A stretch of 11,455 bases of DNA from Anaeroplasmataceae bacterium (GTDB lineage: Bacteria > Bacillota_I > Bacilli_A > Acholeplasmatales > Anaeroplasmataceae). This document shows, one piece after another, positions 5,798-11,455 of the stretch. A program made the translations under genes and the position numbers. A model generated the notes under the pieces. The model did no database searches. It had not been told where the DNA came from and was given only the letters and a program-made list of their open reading frames with translations. Position 1 is the first letter of the stretch. The number at the start of each line of letters is the position of its first letter. Where the stretch lies: assembly GCA_029050385.1 (NCBI GenBank), contig JAIDMV010000281.1:1-11455 (forward strand), in the 5' to 3' direction.

Positions 5798-6981
5798 AAG
5801 ATGGATTTCATAAATTGGTCAATTAATTCCTCATAATCTCCATAAAGAATAACATGATGATTACCACAAGGATGCTTTAAAAGCTCCTTTACATCCTTAT
5901 TTAAGCGCACATTGATTTGGGTACGGCATAGGTTTTCTTCCTTAAGATTGTTCATTAAAATTCCCTTAGAAACAAAATAATGCTTTAAATCAGATGACAT
6001 TCTAAAAATAGTAATGTTCCCTGTCTTCATCTCACCCTTTATAGCTACACCAATACCACTTTCAAAGTGTGTATTAAAGCTATAGCTTTGAACCATATCA
6101 AATGGGATGGTACAATGTGCAAAGACAATACTATTATGGTCTACATCAATACGGGAAGGATTGGCTTGGAAATTAGATTGTCCTGTCAATAGCTTTGCAA
6201 TAAACATACTAATCATTGCCATAATATCTCCTTCACAGGTACCGATAAATCCATCCTCATTTAATTTAGCCAAAGCCAAACAACCTGTAGCTTTTAAAGA
6301 GGTTAATAAATCAAAACAACGAATTGTAGCACCTGAAAGATGATTCTCTTTAATAACTTCCTTTAAGGCATCGTATACGTCTATAGATGACTCCATATCT
6401 TTTTTATTATATTCTATAAAGCTTTCAGGATGTATAGATGTAAAATGTGGAGCTTTAGCTTTTTCTTCTACATTCTTCAATGGAATATCTACTAGCTCTA
6501 CTCCTAAAGTTTCTTTGATTTTTTGATAGCTTGGGATAGAAGAAATTAACCAGTCTGAAGGAGTACCAATTACTCCCAATCTAGAGGTTTTTAAAAGCTT
6601 AGTTGCTTTTTCCATAATAGCTAATTCTTTAATTCTTTTTCCAATATAAGAAATATTACCATGAAGGATTTCTCCCTTTTTTCCATTTTGATTCAAATAG
6701 GTAAGTATTTCTAAAGAGGCAGCTAAGCTATTATTTCCTCCATTCGTTAATAAATAATAAGGCTCTTGAAGAATATCAATATTTTCTAAAAATAAACCTT
6801 CTGAACCACCTGTTTGTATAAAAATCAATTTTAAATCACAATCATAATCAGATAGTTCTGACATTTCAAGAGGAGCTTCTATTTCCTTTTCTATATTTTC
6901 AATAAAGCTTTTAATCTCATTGTCAAATTCTAAAGAATGCTGAAGACGAGATTTAAATGTTGCTAGTTTAATATTTAACAT
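5791..6981 (-). CDS. FucI/AraA-like sugar isomerase-fold protein of unknown substrate
   Basis: This 396-residue protein resembles the L-fucose/L-arabinose isomerase-like superfamily (COG2407-type). The best sign is the C-terminal region: a Glu and Asp in GFIGTCEGDIMAM (E250, D252) and a His in IVFAHCTIPFDM (H289). In this family such residues bind the catalytic metal. The N-terminal part has NGGNNSLAASLEIL (80-93), typical of the substrate-domain loops. It is shorter than true FucI (about 590 aa), so the exact sugar or even isomerase activity is uncertain. No sugar transporter or kinase adjoins it. It has its own promoter (7017-7025) and an AAGGAAG ribosome site eight bases before the ATG. 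Assignment is from motif pattern only. Confidence 0.7.
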   Translation of the reverse strand: MLNIKLATFKSRLQHSLEFDNEIKSFIENIEKEIEAPLEMSELSDYDCDLKLIFIQTGGSEGLFLENIDILQEPYYLLTNGGNNSLAASLEILTYLNQNGKKGEILHGNISYIGKRIKELAIMEKATKLLKTSRLGVIGTPSDWLISSIPSYQKIKETLGVELVDIPLKNVEEKAKAPHFTSIHPESFIEYNKKDMESSIDVYDALKEVIKENHLSGATIRCFDLLTSLKATGCLALAKLNEDGFIGTCEGDIMAMISMFIAKLLTGQSNFQANPSRIDVDHNSIVFAHCTIPFDMVQSYSFNTHFESGIGVAIKGEMKTGNITIFRMSSDLKHYFVSKGILMNNLKEENLCRTQINVRLNKDVKELLKHPCGNHHVILYGDYEELIDQFMKSILK

Positions 6982-7016
6982 AATTTCTACTTCCTTTTTG
7001 TTTTGTTTGTGTTTCT

Positions 7017-7025
7017 ATTATAACA
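7017..7025 (-). promoter_or_regulatory. Promoter of the isomerase-like gene (extended -10)
   Basis: Minus strand: TATAAT (7017-7022) preceded by TGT, an extended -10. No good -35 is seen at the normal distance. It lies in the 57-bp gap after the antiporter gene, where no terminator hairpin is visible, so some read-through from the antiporter is likely. Confidence 0.6.
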
Positions 7026-7038
7026 TTTTTTATTCTAT

Positions 7039-8241
7039 TTAACTAGTTTTCTTTTCAGAAAGACTCTTTTCTAATAGCTTAGGATATGTATAGTCCATCA
7101 AAATAGCACCTAATGGTGCTGTGACTAAAATAGAAATTACAGCGGCTGTAATCACAATCGTCCCACATGCTAATCCCTCACTTAAAGCAATTCCTCCAAT
7201 AGATGCTTGAACTGTTGCTTTAGGAAGATAGGATAGTAAGATGAATATTTTTTCTTTAAAAGTGTACTTTGTGGCAATAAGACAAACTAATACTCCTATA
7301 CTTCTAAAGCATAAGCATAGTACAATAATTCCAAGAAGAATTCCTCCATCTCTAGAAAAAGCATAATGTATATCTACGGCACAACCAACAAGGACAAACA
7401 ATAAGATTTCAAAAACATTCCATAATGCATTGTAGTTCTTTTGAATTTCTTTGGCTGTTTCTTTATTTTTCATTAGGATAAGAATCCCTAATACAATGAT
7501 ACCTAAAAGGGAGGATATAGATACATATTCTTTTACACATTGTTCTAACGCAAGCATACCAAATGAGCAACCTAACATCAAAATCGTTTTTCCGATTGTA
7601 TTCAATTTAAAGAATTTGAAAATAAAGAAAAGAATTATTCCAACCAATATTCCTAAAAATATTCCTAGAAGTATACTTAATGGAATTTGAAGCAAAAGGA
7701 AGGCATCAAAGCTAGACCTAGCTACTAAATTTTTAAATCCATAAAATAAAATGATAACAAAAATATCATCACAGGAAGCTCCTGCCATAATTAATTCTGG
7801 TATATGATGCTCATCTCCATAACCTCTTTCTTTAATTTGAATCATTCTTGGGATAACAACTGCAGGAGATACTGCCGCTAAAACACTTCCCAGTAGTAAT
7901 GCTTCAGCATAAGATATTCCTAAAAATAACGGTGCCAAAATCACAACACCTATGATTTCAAAACAGGCAGGAACGAAACACATTAATATTGCTGGTCTTC
8001 CAATTTGTTTTAAAGTTTTTATATCTAGAGATAAACCAGATCGTGTTAATATGATTACTAATGCAATCTGCCTTAAATAGGATGAAATTTGAAGTAACTC
8101 TGGATCTATGATATTAAATAAAGAAGGTCCAAATAAAATACCTAAGATTAAATACCAAACCAAACGAGGCAAACGAATCTTTTCAAACAGGTATCCTCCA
8201 ATCACTCCTAAACTAAATATTAAAAATAAACTAAGAAACAT
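7039..8241 (-). CDS. CPA2-type cation/proton antiporter under fluoride riboswitch control
   Basis: This is a 400-residue polytopic membrane protein of the Na+/H+ exchanger (COG0475-like) family with about 11-13 hydrophobic helices. RLPRLVWYLILGILFGPSLF marks the second helix. AAVSPAVVIPRM matches the discontinuous helix of the family. A double Asp (D158-D159, in GASCDDIFVI) matches the ion-binding DD pair of proton antiporters such as NapA. I start at the ATG at 8241 because AAGGAG lies nine bases before it. An upstream in-frame ATG at 8286 lies inside the terminator hairpin of the leader and has no ribosome site. Antiporters of this kind are among the genes found behind fluoride riboswitches, so a role in fluoride tolerance is likely, directly or through ion and pH balance. 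Its true substrate is not shown by the sequence. Confidence 0.88.
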   Translation of the reverse strand: MFLSLFLIFSLGVIGGYLFEKIRLPRLVWYLILGILFGPSLFNIIDPELLQISSYLRQIALVIILTRSGLSLDIKTLKQIGRPAILMCFVPACFEIIGVVILAPLFLGISYAEALLLGSVLAAVSPAVVIPRMIQIKERGYGDEHHIPELIMAGASCDDIFVIILFYGFKNLVARSSFDAFLLLQIPLSILLGIFLGILVGIILFFIFKFFKLNTIGKTILMLGCSFGMLALEQCVKEYVSISSLLGIIVLGILILMKNKETAKEIQKNYNALWNVFEILLFVLVGCAVDIHYAFSRDGGILLGIIVLCLCFRSIGVLVCLIATKYTFKEKIFILLSYLPKATVQASIGGIALSEGLACGTIVITAAVISILVTAPLGAILMDYTYPKLLEKSLSEKKTS

Positions 8242-8265
8242 ATTTCTCAACTCCTTAAACAAATT

Positions 8266-8314
8266 AAAAAAAGCCGATGAGTCCATAAGAAAAAACTTAT
8301 AGACGTCATCAGCT
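8266..8314 (-). terminator. Intrinsic terminator (expression platform) in antiporter leader
   Basis: Minus strand: AGCTGATGA (8306-8314) pairs with TCATCGGCT (8272-8280). The stem continues with GTCTATAAG against CTTATGGAC, giving 18 pairs with one bulged C and a T6 loop. Six to seven T follow (8266-8271). Its 5' arm contains the GCTGATGAC segment of the fluoride aptamer, so aptamer folding and terminator folding compete. It also serves as the only terminator after purB. Confidence 0.85.
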
Positions 8315-8360
8315 TAAAAAGCGGTTTTGTGTATTACACAAGGGAGAACATCATTCCCTG
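8266..8360 (-). promoter_or_regulatory. Fluoride riboswitch (crcB motif)
   Basis: The leader of the antiporter gene matches the fluoride aptamer by eye. It begins with GGGA-ATGATGTTC-TCCC (8358 down to 8342), which follows the GGnGAUGnnGUUCnCC consensus. It then has AAACCGCTTTTTAAGCTGATGAC (about 8327 down to 8305), which follows the AAnCGCU...AGCUgAUGAC consensus. A perfect extra hairpin, TTGTGT-AAT-ACACAA, sits between the two. Known members bind fluoride with Mg2+ and prevent termination, so the gene would be on when fluoride is high. Two small departures are a one-base shorter first loop and the inserted hairpin. A covariance search would settle it. Confidence 0.85.
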
Positions 8361-8366
8361 TAAAAT

Positions 8367-8395
8367 ATTATAATTGTTAAATTATTTCTTGTCAA
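8367..8395 (-). promoter_or_regulatory. Consensus promoter of the riboswitch-antiporter unit
   Basis: Minus strand: perfect -35 TTGACA (8390-8395), 17-bp spacer, perfect -10 TATAAT (8367-8372). The start site is near 8360, right at the first base of the aptamer. The -35 begins one base after the purB stop codon. Such a strong promoter suits control by early termination. Confidence 0.9.
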
Positions 8396-8396
8396 C

Positions 8397-9689
8397 TTAT
8401 TTTAAACAGCGATTATAAATATATTCAATATTATTAAAATAATACTCTAATGTAAAGCATTCTTTTAATTCTGCTTCTGTTAAATGCTTCATAACTTTCT
8501 CATTAGATTCCAAAAGAGTTTGGTAATCCTTTTTCTCATTATATGCTTCCATTGCGATTGGCTGAACTAAATCATAGGCTTCTTCTCTAGACAAGCCTTT
8601 TTCAATTAAAGCATTCATTACTCTTTGAGCAAAAATAACACCATTAGTTTTATAAATATTTTCTAGCATAACCTCTGGATATACTACAAGGTTTTCGACA
8701 ATGCCTTTAAAACGAGTTAGCATATAATCTAAAAGCATAGTTGCATCAGGTAAGATGATTCTTTCTGCTGAAGAATGGGAAATATCACGCTCATGCCATA
8801 AGGCAATGTTTTCATAAGCTGTATGCATATATCCTCTCATCACTCTTGAACAACCACAAATATTTTCTGAAGAAATTGGGTTTCTTTTATGAGGCATAGC
8901 TGATGATCCCTTTTGTCCTTTACTAAAAGCCTCTTCTGCTTCATGAACTTCAGTTCTTTGAAGATGACGAATCTCTAAAGCCATCTGTTCTAAGGAGCTT
9001 GCGATTGTGGCAAGTGTTGCAACATAATACGCATGTCGATCTCTTTGAAGTACTTGCGTAGAAATATTTGCAGACTGAATCCCTAATTTTTCACAAACAT
9101 AGTTTTGAATAAAAGGTGGAATATTTGCAAAGTTTCCTACTGCTCCACTCATTTTCCCTGCTTCTACCTCTAGCCTAGCATTTTGAAATCTTTCTAAATT
9201 ACGTTTCATCTCTTCATGCCATAAAACAAACTTTAATCCAAACGAAGTAATATCTGCATGAATTCCATGTGTTCTGCCAATACAAGGCGTGTTTTTAAAG
9301 CGTAAAGCTTGAGACTTTAATATTTCCATAAAACCTACAATATCCTGATAGATAATATCATTTGCCTGTTTCAATAAATATCCATTTGCAGTATCCACGA
9401 CATCTGTAGAGGTAAGTCCATAATGTACCCATTTCTTTTCATCTCCCAATGTCTCAGATACGGCTCTTGTGAAGGCTACCACATCATGTTTTGTTTGTGC
9501 CTCTATCTCATATATTCTATTTAAATCAAAGCTAGCATTTGCTTCTATCTTATCTACATCACCACTTGGAATATGACCAATTTCACTCCAAGCTCGACAA
9601 GCCAAAATTTCCACCTTTAAGAATGCATTAAATTTATTTTCATCAGTCCATATTTTACGCATTAAAGGTCTACTGTAACGTTCTATCAT
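8397..9689 (-). CDS. purB: Adenylosuccinate lyase
   Basis: PurB catalyses two fumarate-releasing steps of purine synthesis: SAICAR to AICAR, and adenylosuccinate to AMP. The 430-residue protein shows the fumarase/aspartase-superfamily signature GSSAMPHKRNPISSE (261-275) with the catalytic serine at 262/263. The general-acid histidine is H141 in GRTHG, and a second histidine is H68 in TKHDVV. HYGLTSTDVVDTA (89-101) is also typical. Length is normal for the bacterial type. The ATG follows AAAGGAG, which overlaps the end of folD. The gap is 3 bp, so the two form an operon. There is no terminator of its own before the fluoride riboswitch promoter. Confidence 0.97.
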   Translation of the reverse strand: MIERYSRPLMRKIWTDENKFNAFLKVEILACRAWSEIGHIPSGDVDKIEANASFDLNRIYEIEAQTKHDVVAFTRAVSETLGDEKKWVHYGLTSTDVVDTANGYLLKQANDIIYQDIVGFMEILKSQALRFKNTPCIGRTHGIHADITSFGLKFVLWHEEMKRNLERFQNARLEVEAGKMSGAVGNFANIPPFIQNYVCEKLGIQSANISTQVLQRDRHAYYVATLATIASSLEQMALEIRHLQRTEVHEAEEAFSKGQKGSSAMPHKRNPISSENICGCSRVMRGYMHTAYENIALWHERDISHSSAERIILPDATMLLDYMLTRFKGIVENLVVYPEVMLENIYKTNGVIFAQRVMNALIEKGLSREEAYDLVQPIAMEAYNEKKDYQTLLESNEKVMKHLTEAELKECFTLEYYFNNIEYIYNRCLK

Positions 9690-9692
9690 AAT

Positions 9693-10550
9693 TTACTCCT
9701 TTACATGCTTTAAATAGCATTCAATTGTATTCTCCATCAAGCAGCATATCGTCATAGGTCCAACGCCCCCAGGTACCTTTGTGATATAAGATGCCTTTGG
9801 CTCTACCTCATCAAACTTTACATCACCACATAGCTTATTTGTAAGAGGATTACGATTTACACCAACATCAATAACAACTGCTCCTTCTTTAACCATATCA
9901 GCAGTTACAAAATTTGCTTTTCCAACTGCAGCAACCAAAATATCTGCTTGCTTTGTTATACTAGCTAAATCCTTCGTACGACTATGGCAAATGGTTACTG
10001 TTGCATTTCGATCTAGTAAAAGTTTAGATGCTGGCATACCTACAATATTACTTCTACCAATTACAACGGCGTGCTTACCTTCAATTGGATAAGCTATAGA
10101 ATCCAGTATTTCAATAATCCCTTTAGGGGTGCATGATACAATACCTGGCTGTTTTAAATAAAGACTTGCAACATTTTCAAAATGGAATCCATCTACATCC
10201 TTATCCCTTCTTATCGCCTGTATCACTTTTTCAGAATGAATATGCTTAGGTAAAGGCAATTGAACTAAAATACCATCAACAAGATTGTCGTTATTCAAAT
10301 GATCAATTATAGCTAAAAGCTCATCTTCAGAAATCGTATCTGGTTTACGAATAGTGGTATTCATAAAACCCACTTCTTGGCAAGCCTTTCCTTTTCCCTT
10401 AACATAGGACATACTTCCTGGGTCTTCTCCGACCAAGATAACTGCCAAATGAGGTAATCTGCCATAAATAGTCTCAAAGGCTTTTACTTCCTCTGCCATC
10501 TTTAATTTTTTGCTTTTAGCCAATTCTTTTCCTGAAATCACAACAGCCAT
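9693..10550 (-). CDS. folD: Bifunctional methylenetetrahydrofolate dehydrogenase/methenyltetrahydrofolate cyclohydrolase
   Basis: FolD interconverts 5,10-methylene-, 5,10-methenyl- and 10-formyl-tetrahydrofolate, the formyl donor for purine synthesis. This links it to purB just downstream. The 285-residue protein has the family's normal length. Visible motifs are SYVKGKGKAC (48-57) with catalytic Lys53, VDGILVQLPLP (91-101), DKDVDGFH (116-123), the NAD(P)-binding VVIGRSNIVGMP (162-173), and PGGVGPMT (260-267). The ATG start has GGTGAT a few bases upstream. It is the first gene of the folD-purB operon, behind a promoter whose -35 lies in the preceding terminator. Confidence 0.97.
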   Translation of the reverse strand: MAVVISGKELAKSKKLKMAEEVKAFETIYGRLPHLAVILVGEDPGSMSYVKGKGKACQEVGFMNTTIRKPDTISEDELLAIIDHLNNDNLVDGILVQLPLPKHIHSEKVIQAIRRDKDVDGFHFENVASLYLKQPGIVSCTPKGIIEILDSIAYPIEGKHAVVIGRSNIVGMPASKLLLDRNATVTICHSRTKDLASITKQADILVAAVGKANFVTADMVKEGAVVIDVGVNRNPLTNKLCGDVKFDEVEPKASYITKVPGGVGPMTICCLMENTIECYLKHVKE

Positions 10551-10576
10551 TCTATCACCATAACCTTTATAAAAGT

Positions 10577-10605
10577 ATTATATCATTTACGAAAAAAAAT
10601 TCCAA
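10577..10605 (-). promoter_or_regulatory. folD-purB promoter
   Basis: Minus strand: -10 TATAAT (10577-10582) with TGA before it (extended -10), 17-bp spacer, and -35 TTGGAA (10600-10605, four of six to consensus). The -35 is formed by the 3' arm of the upstream gene's terminator hairpin, and the spacer includes its T run. No purine box or riboswitch is seen in the short leader. Confidence 0.7.
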
Positions 10606-10624
10606 TACAATTATGTATTGGAAT
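10592..10624 (-). terminator. Intrinsic terminator of the XRE regulator gene
   Basis: Minus strand: ATTCCAATAC (10615-10624), six-base loop, GTATTGGAAT (10599-10608), a perfect 10-bp stem followed by a T run to 10592. It starts six bases after the stop codon of the regulator gene. Confidence 0.9.
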
Positions 10625-10629
10625 CTATT

Positions 10630-11370
10630 TTATTGATAATCCTGTAAAATATAAGATTTTCTATTTGGCCTTAAGCTTAAGTATAAAATATCAAAAATCA
10701 ATATCAAGATAAACATTAAGCATACGCCAACAGTAGGCGAAGAAATAAATACTATACAATTCATCAATAATGTTAATAAATTTATAATAATTAAAACAAA
10801 GCGTGTACGATGCATTATACAAAAGGCCTTTTTACTTGTACAAGTATAAAACAATAATGTTATTACTACTATTCCTAATGCAGTTAAAAACTGAATAAGG
10901 AAGATAAAATTACCAATTCCATAAGTTGAACTAAATACAATTTCATAATAATTAGCTGACATATAAGCTAAAGATATAAATGAATCAGAAAGATGTGTTG
11001 TTACAAAAGGACAGAAGGCTATCAAAAAGAACAATAAAAAATAAGCTATAGAAAACCAAAATCCAAAAATTCTTTTTTGGTTTAAGAACCAATTTTCTTG
11101 TTTGCTTGTTTTGCCTTCTACTGTAACCTCTGGTTTGTGTAATACCTCTATCTTTTTTTCTAATGCTTCTCCTTTAATGATTTCATCTATTGAAACACTA
11201 TAAAAACTTGCAAGTTTTTCTAAAATTGAAATATCTGGTATTGCTTCTCCACGTTCCCATTTTGATACGGCTTGAAAAGTAACACCTATTATTTCTGCTA
11301 AATCTGTTTGGGAAAGGTCTTTCTCTTTTCTTAATTCAGTTAGGAAATTTCCCATTTTTAATCTATCCAT
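10630..11370 (-). CDS. XRE-family regulator with C-terminal membrane domain
   Basis: This 246-residue protein has an N-terminal helix-turn-helix of the Cro/C1 type (residues 7-62). The core is LSQTDLAEIIGVTFQAVSKWERG, split here as LSQTDLAEIIGV (19-30) and TFQAVSKWERG (31-41). A charged linker follows, then about four membrane helices (near 101-125, 150-176, 190-209 and 213-233). Such proteins hold a DNA-binding domain at the membrane and are common in Firmicutes; their signals are mostly unknown. I start at ATG 11370 because AAAGGAGG lies eight bases before it. An in-frame upstream ATG at 11409 has no ribosome site and overlaps the promoter. It is a single gene with its own promoter and terminator. 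Targets may include itself, given the palindrome upstream. Confidence 0.85.
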   Translation of the reverse strand: MDRLKMGNFLTELRKEKDLSQTDLAEIIGVTFQAVSKWERGEAIPDISILEKLASFYSVSIDEIIKGEALEKKIEVLHKPEVTVEGKTSKQENWFLNQKRIFGFWFSIAYFLLFFLIAFCPFVTTHLSDSFISLAYMSANYYEIVFSSTYGIGNFIFLIQFLTALGIVVITLLFYTCTSKKAFCIMHRTRFVLIIINLLTLLMNCIVFISSPTVGVCLMFILILIFDILYLSLRPNRKSYILQDYQ

Positions 11371-11392
11371 ATTTCTTTCCTCCTTTGCCTTC

Positions 11393-11421
11393 ATTATAAA
11401 ATAAGGCATTTAAAAAGTCTA
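11393..11421 (-). promoter_or_regulatory. Promoter of the XRE regulator gene
   Basis: Minus strand: -10 TATAAT (11393-11398), 17-bp spacer, -35 TAGACT (11416-11421, four of six to consensus). The leader is short, with the AAAGGAGG ribosome site close to the expected start of the RNA. Confidence 0.7.
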
Positions 11422-11432
11422 GAAACTCGTAT

Positions 11433-11453
11433 TTGAACTATATTCAACTATAG
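11433..11453. promoter_or_regulatory. Overlapping palindromes upstream of the regulator promoter, possible operator
   Basis: TTGAA-CTATA-TTCAA (11433-11447) is an exact inverted repeat, and CTATA-TTCAAC-TATAG (11438-11453) overlaps it. They lie 12 bp upstream of the -35 of the XRE gene, a fitting place for a dimeric regulator. The sequence ends soon after, so nothing more can be seen. Confidence 0.3.
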
Positions 11454-11455
11454 GT

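Noticed and set aside
6107..6343. Plus-strand open frame inside the isomerase-like gene
   Set aside because: It is a mirror of the real coding frame, with no start signals.
8242..8286. Extension of the antiporter by 15 residues from the ATG at 8286
   Set aside because: That ATG lies within the terminator hairpin and has no ribosome site, whereas ATG 8241 has a strong AAGGAG.
7451..8302. Plus-strand open frames (7451-7690 and 8108-8302) opposite the antiporter
   Set aside because: They are lysine/isoleucine/asparagine-rich shadow translations of membrane helices. The second one also runs into the riboswitch terminator.
11371..11409. Extension of the XRE regulator by 13 residues from the ATG at 11409
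   Set aside because: It overlaps the promoter -10 and lacks a ribosome site. ATG 11370 follows AAAGGAGG.

Overview
This AT-rich window looks like a low-GC Firmicute chromosome, because Shine-Dalgarno sites are strong, TTGACA/TATAAT-type promoters recur, and the core genes are of Bacillota type. An Erysipelotrichia- or Clostridia-like gut anaerobe is plausible, but the sequence alone does not fix the lineage. All nine large genes are on the minus strand, so transcription runs from right to left.

From right to left: a membrane-anchored XRE-type regulator (10630-11370) has its own promoter and terminator. Next comes a folD-purB pair (folate one-carbon metabolism and purine synthesis; 9693-10550 and 8397-9689). 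One base after the purB stop codon there is a perfect consensus promoter. It leads into a structured leader that I read as a fluoride riboswitch ending in an intrinsic terminator (8266-8360), followed by a CPA2-type cation/proton antiporter (7039-8241). After that is a single gene for a FucI-like sugar-isomerase-fold protein (5791-6981). The last block is a tight five-gene operon: asnA (asparagine synthesis), tsaD (tRNA t6A modification), an M3-family oligopeptidase, uppP (undecaprenyl-diphosphate recycling) and a GNAT acetyltransferase (5399 down to 247).

The least ordinary content is between the genes. Two related copies of one small element lie in the same direction on either side of the asnA-GNAT operon. 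The right copy (about 5495-5797) is complete and the left copy (1-236) is cut by the window edge. Each has a plus-strand reading frame for a very short hydrophobic peptide ending in LINSKxK. Each also has a conserved structured 3' region and a conserved minus-strand promoter (TTGTAA, 17-bp spacer, TATAAT) that would make an antisense RNA of about 100 nt ending at a two-way terminator. In the complete copy the peptide's ribosome-binding site is base-paired in a 9-bp hairpin. This layout is typical of type I toxin-antitoxin modules. The peptide is not one I can place in a named family (Fst, TxpA, BsrG, Ibs), so it is a candidate undescribed module.

The only gene-free stretch over 300 bases is 5400-5790. 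It holds the asnA promoter, an 11-bp direct repeat and the complete toxin-antitoxin-like element.
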